Source: Candidatus Desulfosporosinus infrequens
Lineage (GTDB): Bacteria > Bacillota > Desulfitobacteriia > Desulfitobacteriales > Desulfitobacteriaceae
Assembly: GCA_900290375.1 (NCBI GenBank)
Contig: OMOF01000779.1
Coordinates: forward strand, 27,549-85,587
Direction of reading: 5' to 3'
DNA length: 58,039 nucleotides
This document shows positions 53,287-58,039 of the stretch, one piece after another. Position 1 is the first letter of the stretch. Each line of letters starts with the position of its first letter. Below the pieces are notes generated by a model. It had not been told where the DNA came from. It was given only the letters and a program-made list of their open reading frames with translations, and did no database searches. The position numbers were made by a program, and so were the translations under genes.

Positions 53287-53595
53287 CTAAAATCCATCCT
53301 TCTTTAATTAAATTAAATAGTATTATCTTCATCGGGGTAATTAGGCAACCCATTTTACACTGTAAATCTTGACACCATCTTAATCGGATTATCGGAGCTT
53401 TCCTTTTGATTCACCAGTTCTTCTATTTTTATCTTATTCCCATTATTGGCATGAACATAGTGCCTTAGGTCATTGCCTCGAGTGCCAAAAGCATAATATC
53501 TCTGGGAATTTTTTCGATTTACAAAAAATCGACAGTAACAAAGTTACTGTTGAGGGCATCGACGTAATTATTACAGATAGAGAAGTAGGTATTCT
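53287..53595. other. spacer upstream of the chemoreceptor gene
   Basis: About 310 bases. A minus-strand frame without a start reads ...RYYAFGTRGNDLRHYVHANN and ends IKMVSRFTV then stop at about 53355. It could be further debris of the same lost chemotaxis locus, but I do not recognise it. No intact gene is supported. Confidence 0.4.
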
Positions 53596-53754
53596 TCAAG
53601 TATCCTCTAGCTCTCTTACGAAAAAGCCGTTTAAGACACCCTTGAGAGCCTCAATACCTGTCATTTCCGGCATAGTAATATCCATTGTCAGAAGGGGTTC
53701 TGATTCCTCGCTAAAATTTAAGTGGAACACCTTGCCAACTCGTAAGACTTTTGA
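53596..53754 (-). pseudogene. remnant of a CheY-type response regulator
   Basis: In one minus-strand frame the sequence reads LLTMDITMPEMTGIEALKGVL, the phosphorylation-site region of CheY/receiver domains (usual form DLVTMDITMPEMDGIEAL), but the flanks are not receiver-like: KVLRVGKVFHLNFSEESEP before it and NGFFVRELEDT then a stop after it. The N-terminal acidic pair and the C-terminal Lys are missing. It lies upstream of the chemoreceptor gene and overlaps the rpmB promoter, so it looks like a decayed partner gene. Confidence 0.7.
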
Positions 53755-53760
53755 TAGAAT
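53732..53760 (+). promoter_or_regulatory. sigma-A promoter of rpmB
   Basis: TTGCCA (53732-53737) and TAGAAT (53755-53760) lie 17 bases apart, predicting a start near 53767 and a short leader with AAAGGAGG before the rpmB ATG. Confidence 0.75.
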
Positions 53761-53799
53761 ATATAAGTGTCATTTCGGTTGCAAAGGAGGATTTAGAGC

Positions 53800-53991
53800 A
53801 TGGCTAATGTTTGTGCGATATGCGCCAAAGGAGTAGTCACTGGGTTTCAAGTCAGCCACTCTCACATACGGACAAAACGAACTTGGAAACCAAACTTGCA
53901 ACGCGTTCATGCAATTGTGAACGGTACTCCCGCCCGGATCAAAGTTTGCACCAGATGCTTACGTTCCGGCAAAGTTCAGCGCGCTAGCTAA
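53800..53991 (+). CDS. rpmB: 50S ribosomal protein L28 (zinc form)
   Basis: A 63-residue ribosomal protein: MANVCAICAKGVVTGFQVSH, TKRTWKPNLQRV and VCTRCLRSGKV. Paired CxxC motifs show the zinc-binding variant. AAAGGAGG stands at good distance from the ATG. It is monocistronic, with its own promoter and terminator. Confidence 0.97.
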   Translation: MANVCAICAKGVVTGFQVSHSHIRTKRTWKPNLQRVHAIVNGTPARIKVCTRCLRSGKVQRAS

Positions 53992-53997
53992 TGAATC

Positions 53998-54025
53998 AAA
54001 AGCTCGACAAATGTCGGGCTTTTTT
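53998..54025 (+). terminator. rpmB terminator
   Basis: AAAGCTCGACA pairs with TGTCGGGCTTT across two bases, followed by a T-run; it begins seven bases after the rpmB stop. On the minus strand it may also serve hslO, which ends at 54031. Confidence 0.9.
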
Positions 54026-54030
54026 CATTT

Positions 54031-54912
54031 TCATACCACCACTTGCTCCCAAATCTCTTGAAGCTCCTTTTGATTAAATGAATAATGTTCATTACAAAAA
54101 TGGCAAATCATCTCGGCTTTCCCATCTGAGATTAGGTTTGCTAATTCCTTTTTACCTAAAGAAACTAGGGTATCAGTCAGACGGGCCTTTGAACATGTGC
54201 AAGAAAATCCTACCTTCCGACGCTCCAAGACATGATAAGGAAGTTGTCCCAGAAGATAGTTCAGCAATTCGTCCATACTTTGACTCTGAGCAACTAATTC
54301 ACTTATTCCCACTCGTATCTGCCCGAGCTGACTTTCAATGGCTTGGATATCCCCCTCAGTCGCTCCAGGCAATGGTTGGATCAAAAACCCCGCTGCCCCA
54401 TCAACATGACAATCTTTTTCCACTCGCACCCCAAGCAGCATAGCTGAAGGAATCTGTTCAGAAGTCAACAAATAATGTACCAGATCCTCAGCAATTTCGC
54501 CGCTAACCATCGGGACCATTCCTGTATAGACTTCACCATTTTGCAAACTCCGACTCACCGCCAACTCACCAAGTCCAACCGCCGAACCTACATCAAGTTT
54601 GCCAGTCTCCTTTAACGGCAACTCCACCAACGGCTCCTGAACATAACCCCGAACCTCTCCCTGCGCATTCCCCACGGCAACAACCCCTTCTAACGGGCCA
54701 TCTCCCAATAAGCGCAAGGTGATACTCTCTTCTCCCTTAAGTGAACTAGCCAAAATAAGCGTCCCAGTCATCAACCGGCCCAATGCCGCTGTAGCAACCG
54801 GTGACATCCCGTGTCGCCTACGCGCCTCCTCAACCGTATCCGTCGTCCTAACCGCGACCCATCGCGCCTTCCCCTCCAACATCGTCCCAATCCAAAGTTC
54901 ATCGTGTTGCAT
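54031..54912 (-). CDS. hslO: redox-regulated chaperone Hsp33
   Basis: A 293-residue holdase chaperone activated when oxidants release zinc from its C-terminal switch. The switch is present: CxC in FSCTCSKARL and CxxC in MICHFCNEHY, about 30 residues apart. The N-terminal domain has MTGTLILASSLKGEE, then LLGDGPLEGVVAVGNAQGEV and VRGYVQEP. It starts 14 bases inside the end of thiN. Confidence 0.95.
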   Translation of the reverse strand: MQHDELWIGTMLEGKARWVAVRTTDTVEEARRRHGMSPVATAALGRLMTGTLILASSLKGEESITLRLLGDGPLEGVVAVGNAQGEVRGYVQEPLVELPLKETGKLDVGSAVGLGELAVSRSLQNGEVYTGMVPMVSGEIAEDLVHYLLTSEQIPSAMLLGVRVEKDCHVDGAAGFLIQPLPGATEGDIQAIESQLGQIRVGISELVAQSQSMDELLNYLLGQLPYHVLERRKVGFSCTCSKARLTDTLVSLGKKELANLISDGKAEMICHFCNEHYSFNQKELQEIWEQVVV

Positions 54913-55579
54913 AATCGTCTTCCTTTTCTACTAATTTGGGCAAAACCACGAGCACCCACCCTTCGTGAACCTGAATCACAACTTCCTCGCTAAGAAAGAC
55001 ATTGCTCACCCCGCGCGGAGATTCCTGAAAGAGAACACCCTTTTGGAGCGGGTAACGCAACCCCTCAGTCGTGACGATCCCTTTCTCCGACAAGGCGATC
55101 AAGGAAAGTTCTTGCCCCAGTGACCTCTTGATTTCTTCACGACCTTGCAAAATCCACATCTCATGTTCGGGATCGACTATACGAATCCTGTACCCTTTCC
55201 TAGCGTAGGCGAGCATAAGCGCTAGATTACCCAAGAAATGATCGATTCGTTTTCCGGTCGCTCCATACAACCAAATATCTGTTTGACCAACAAAACGGGC
55301 CTGTTCCTCAGCACGGAAAAGCGCCAATTCGAGATCCGTTTCATCCTTTGCGCAGGGATAACGTTCAATCACACACTCCACATTTGCACATCGCTTTAAG
55401 TTTTCCGGTAGAATAGAATCTAAATCTCCGATGAGTAAGTTAGGTAAACGTCCTGATCGGATAGCACTATTCGCTCCCCCATCTGCACATATCAAAAAAT
55501 CGACCTCTTTGAGGGCTTGTTTTCCCCACTCTAAATCCCAAGCACCATTGGCTAAGATTGCAATTTTCATTTTATTCAC
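54899..55579 (-). CDS. thiN: thiamine pyrophosphokinase
   Basis: A 226-residue enzyme transferring pyrophosphate from ATP to thiamine. Motifs: FLICADGGANSAI, LIGDLDSI, CAKDETDLELAL and YGATGKRIDHFLGNLAL. The start is GTG 55579 directly after the rpe stop, or ATG 55570 three codons later; neither has a strong ribosome site. It is the usual partner of rsgA-rpe in Firmicutes. Confidence 0.95.
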   Translation of the reverse strand: MNKMKIAILANGAWDLEWGKQALKEVDFLICADGGANSAIRSGRLPNLLIGDLDSILPENLKRCANVECVIERYPCAKDETDLELALFRAEEQARFVGQTDIWLYGATGKRIDHFLGNLALMLAYARKGYRIRIVDPEHEMWILQGREEIKRSLGQELSLIALSEKGIVTTEGLRYPLQKGVLFQESPRGVSNVFLSEEVVIQVHEGWVLVVLPKLVEKEDDYATR

Positions 55580-56233
55580 TTAGCCCGCCGCATGACGAAG
55601 TCTGTCCACTGCTTGTTTGGGATCAGACTGAGCAAAAACAGCCGCTCCGGCCACCAAAATATGAGCGCCAGCTTTGACAGCCACAGGTGCCGTTTCCAAA
55701 TTAATTCCTCCGTCCACCTCAATCTGGCAATCGGATTGCAATTGTTCCAGATGACGGTGGAGAACCTGAATTTTGGGAATAACGTTAGGTATAAATTTTT
55801 GTCCCCCGAATCCGGGATTGACAGTCATCAACAGCACCATATCTAAATCTTCTAAAATATACTTAATACCATCGAGCGGAGTCGCGGGATTGAGGGCGAT
55901 TCCAGCTGTCATTCCCTGTTCTTTGATCTGTTGAATCACGCGATGCACATGGAGGGTCGTCTCTAAATGAAAGGTGATATGATCGGCACCAGCAGCAGCA
56001 AAATCTGCAATGAACCGCTCCGGTTCTTGAACCATTAGATGGACATCAAACCGCATGCGTGAATGAGCCCGTAAAGATTTAACCAAAGCCGGCCCGAACG
56101 TAAGATTTGGGACAAAGTGCCCATCCATAACATCAATATGCAAGACTTCCGCACCGGCATCCTCAACCAAACGCACTTGTTCCCCTAGTCTGGAAAAATC
56201 GGCGGACAAAATAGAAGGGGCAATCTGAATCAC
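55580..56233 (-). CDS. rpe: ribulose-phosphate 3-epimerase
   Basis: A 217-residue TIM-barrel metalloenzyme interconverting ribulose- and xylulose-5-phosphate. Signatures: APSILSADFSRL, LHIDVMDGHFVPNLTFG, TVNPGFGGQKF and EVDGGIN. The start is GTG 56233, eight bases after AGGAG, which lies in the last codons of rsgA; the longer open frame begins inside rsgA and is not favoured. Confidence 0.96.
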   Translation of the reverse strand: MIQIAPSILSADFSRLGEQVRLVEDAGAEVLHIDVMDGHFVPNLTFGPALVKSLRAHSRMRFDVHLMVQEPERFIADFAAAGADHITFHLETTLHVHRVIQQIKEQGMTAGIALNPATPLDGIKYILEDLDMVLLMTVNPGFGGQKFIPNVIPKIQVLHRHLEQLQSDCQIEVDGGINLETAPVAVKAGAHILVAGAAVFAQSDPKQAVDRLRHAAG

Positions 56234-56234
56234 T

Positions 56235-57122
56235 TTAATATCTCCTCTCAGCTTCAATTACTTCTTGTAGAAAAATTAGGTAATGTTCATAACGAACAGC
56301 CGAAATTTCTCCGCTTGCCAGGGCTTCTTTAATCGCACAATTCGGTTCTTTATCATGTAGGCAACTGTTGAAACGACATTGGCGGCGACGCTGGGCAAAT
56401 TCAGGAAAACAGTCTGCTAACTCCGCGCGTTTCATAGTTGGTAAAAAAAGAGCAGAAAATCCTGGTGTATCTGCCACCAGCCCCCCTGAACAGACCATCA
56501 ATTCCACATGACGGGTGGTGTGGCGGCCTCGCTTGGACTTTAGGCTAATTTCCCCTGTTTTTAGTTTTTTTCCAGGTGATAAGGCATTAAAGAGGCTAGA
56601 TTTTCCAGAACCGGAAGGCCCCGCTAGCACACTCACCCGTTCCACCAACTGAGCTCTGACTTCCTCAATTCCCTGACCCGTTTCATTGGAAACTTCAAAC
56701 ACATTATAACCTATCTGGCGGTACACATCTGTAATTGTAGGTTCCACCGCGTCAATAGTCAACACGGCTTCATATTTATCTAATTTAGTGAACACTAAGA
56801 CAGGTTCAATTTCTGCATACGTCACCTGGACCAACAAACGATCCAGAAGATTAAGATCCGGTTTAGGAGACGTCATGGCGAAAACCAGAAGGGCTTGGTC
56901 CACATTGGCTATCGCAGGACGGCTTAAAGAATTACGCCGTGGCTCTACAGACTCAATCGTCGCCTTACTCCCTTCTTCAGTTAAAATTTTCACCCGGTCT
57001 CCAGGCAAAAAGTCTTGTTCTTGAACACGAAAGCGACCGCGCAGGGAACATTCCCATACTCGGTCCTCCGCAAAAACATAATAAAATCCACCATATCCTT
57101 TAAGTAAGACTCCTGCGATCAT
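56235..57122 (-). CDS. rsgA: ribosome small-subunit GTPase RsgA
   Basis: A 295-residue circularly permuted GTPase that checks late 30S maturation. The order is an OB fold (AGVLLKGYGGFYYVF), then VFTKLDKYE (G4), GPSGSGKSSLFNAL (G1), RGRHTTRHVEL (switch) and DTPGFSAL (G3). A C-terminal zinc knuckle follows (FNSCLHDKEPNCAIKEAL). It comes directly after the PrkC kinase gene, the standard Firmicute order. Confidence 0.96.
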   Translation of the reverse strand: MIAGVLLKGYGGFYYVFAEDRVWECSLRGRFRVQEQDFLPGDRVKILTEEGSKATIESVEPRRNSLSRPAIANVDQALLVFAMTSPKPDLNLLDRLLVQVTYAEIEPVLVFTKLDKYEAVLTIDAVEPTITDVYRQIGYNVFEVSNETGQGIEEVRAQLVERVSVLAGPSGSGKSSLFNALSPGKKLKTGEISLKSKRGRHTTRHVELMVCSGGLVADTPGFSALFLPTMKRAELADCFPEFAQRRRQCRFNSCLHDKEPNCAIKEALASGEISAVRYEHYLIFLQEVIEAERRY

Positions 57123-57165
57123 ATTTACTCCTCACTAATCATCTTGTTAAAAATAACTACTTAGT

Positions 57166-58039
57166 CTAACGATTCCGGCTGAACTTGACATTTACATTTC
57201 CTGTTACGACACCAAGTGTCTGAGTTAGAATTGCCTTGGCATCAATTCCACTGGCGACGGGCCCAGGCCCACGGGATACGACCATCGTCACTTGATCACC
57301 CTGCTGAATGGTTTCCCCAGGGTTTGGATTCGTGCTCATCACCACGTCTACCGGGGAAGTCGTAGAATCTTGGGTTTCTACAAGAACAACGAGCTTATTA
57401 TCCACCGCAAGTATTTTTTGGGCATCAGCGGACGTCTTGCCAATCACATTTGGCATATTGATCGTAATCAGTTGAGGTCCAGAACTTAAGGTTAAATGAA
57501 TAGGTCCATTTTTCGGCCAAGAAGCGTTTACCGCAGGATCCTGTTCGGAAACATCATCACTAGGTACCTTTGCGCTGGGCTTGGTGTCATAGGTTATTGT
57601 TCCAGTAAATCCGGCATTTTGAATAAGGTTCTCTGCATCTGCCTTAGTCATCTGCCCAGTCGTCACATCCGGAAATTTCCCCATATCTGGGCCTTTGCTG
57701 ACCACGACATCAATTTCTCTGCCGACCTTAACAGTTGTCTCCGCCTTAGGGTCCTGATCAACAATAAGATCTTTCTCCACCTTATCGCTGAACTCATACG
57801 TAACATTTGGGCTAAGCTTCAATTTGTCCTGTTTAATAAAGTCTCCAGCTACAGGTACTGTCTTGCCCACTACATCGGGGACCTTCGTTGTTTCTACCAT
57901 AAAATACTTCCACGTCATCCATACGCCAAGCAAGAAAAATAAGAGCACGATGCTACCGATAATCCAAATCCAACGTTTCTTATTTTTAGGCTTCCTAGGC
58001 GATGAATTTTTCTCAATGGAATTTTTCTCAATGGAATCT
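57166..58039 (-). CDS. prkC: PrkC-type Ser/Thr kinase, C-terminal part with PASTA repeats (runs off the window)
   Basis: The frame stays open to the window edge, giving the last 290 residues or so. A basic juxtamembrane stretch (PRKPKNKKRW) leads to a single membrane helix (IIGSIVLLFFLLGVWM) and then about three extracellular PASTA domains, each around 65 residues (for example KVPDVVGKTVPVAGD and INMPNVIGKTSADAQK). PASTA domains bind muropeptides or lipid II. The kinase domain is beyond the window, so assignment rests on this architecture and on rsgA being next. A duplicated SIEKN pentapeptide lies just before the basic stretch. Confidence 0.88.
   Translation of the reverse strand, partial: DSIEKNSIEKNSSPRKPKNKKRWIWIIGSIVLLFFLLGVWMTWKYFMVETTKVPDVVGKTVPVAGDFIKQDKLKLSPNVTYEFSDKVEKDLIVDQDPKAETTVKVGREIDVVVSKGPDMGKFPDVTTGQMTKADAENLIQNAGFTGTITYDTKPSAKVPSDDVSEQDPAVNASWPKNGPIHLTLSSGPQLITINMPNVIGKTSADAQKILAVDNKLVVLVETQDSTTSPVDVVMSTNPNPGETIQQGDQVTMVVSRGPGPVASGIDAKAILTQTLGVVTGNVNVKFSRNR

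Noticed and set aside
53642-53836. 64-codon plus-strand frame overlapping rpmB
   Set aside because: It runs through the rpmB promoter and ribosome site in another phase and is antisense to the receiver remnant.

Overview
The window reads as a chromosomal segment of a spore-forming, strictly anaerobic Firmicute of the Desulfosporosinus/Desulfitobacterium type (inference from gene content). The grounds are an eleven-gene complex I operon without nuoEFG, the spore genes gpr and ylbJ, FabK instead of FabI, the FapR-PlsX lipid operon, and conserved Firmicute orders such as rnc-smc-ftsY, ffh-ylxM and rsgA-rpe-thiN. Nearly everything is core housekeeping. No prophage, CRISPR array, rRNA, tRNA or intact transposase was seen.

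Layout from left to right (mostly minus strand, so operons read right to left). 1-3219: start of a YifB/ComM-type ATPase (cut by the window edge), a histidine kinase/response regulator pair, and yraN. 3427-13207: nuoABCDHIJKLMN. 13348-15587: rnhB, rbgA, lepB. 15769-20807: the translation/secretion block ffh, rpsP, khpA, rimM, trmD, a SPOUT-type methylase and rplS. 20892-25534: ylxM, then ftsY with three nucleoside-salvage genes (mtnP, mtnA, mtaD). 26278-38606: the long fapR-plsX-fabH-fabK-fabD-fabG-acpP-(fabK-like)-fabF-rnc-smc operon. 39053-43907: yceD-rpmF, ackA, ylbJ (plus strand), a coiled-coil protein and rsmD. 44249-46741: gpr, a very small spore-protein-like gene not previously delimited, and an amidohydrolase. 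46762-50800: recG and the two-subunit serine dehydratase. 51143-53991: an Asp23-family protein, a soluble CZB chemoreceptor, a response-regulator remnant and rpmB. 54031-58039: hslO, thiN, rpe, rsgA and the PASTA end of a PrkC-type kinase.

The least ordinary content is in the spaces between the genes. At least six families of short structured repeats occur. (1) A pair of elements shares terminal inverted repeats (45703-45757 and 50819-51020). (2) An 83-84-bp tandem repeat carries an AAGAACCGTCCC core (25802-26038). (3) A 207-bp self-complementary element has swallowed the smc stop codon (26077-26283). (4) Facing arrays of CACAGATT surround a short AT-rich segment (17861-18084). (5) TTCGA-rich tracts recur at many gene ends. 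(6) Hairpins of the forms GCCAWGGATGGC and GGGCACGATGC recur. Several of these reach into coding ends (smc, trmD).

Other points of note are a CTG start for mtnP in a CTGA overlap with ftsY, a promoter plus operator-like palindrome at ackA, and a 42-residue protein beside gpr with a possible GPR cleavage site. No clearly new multi-gene system was found. The best candidates for something undescribed are the mini spore protein and the repeat elements. All family assignments rest on reading motifs by eye; no database search was run.
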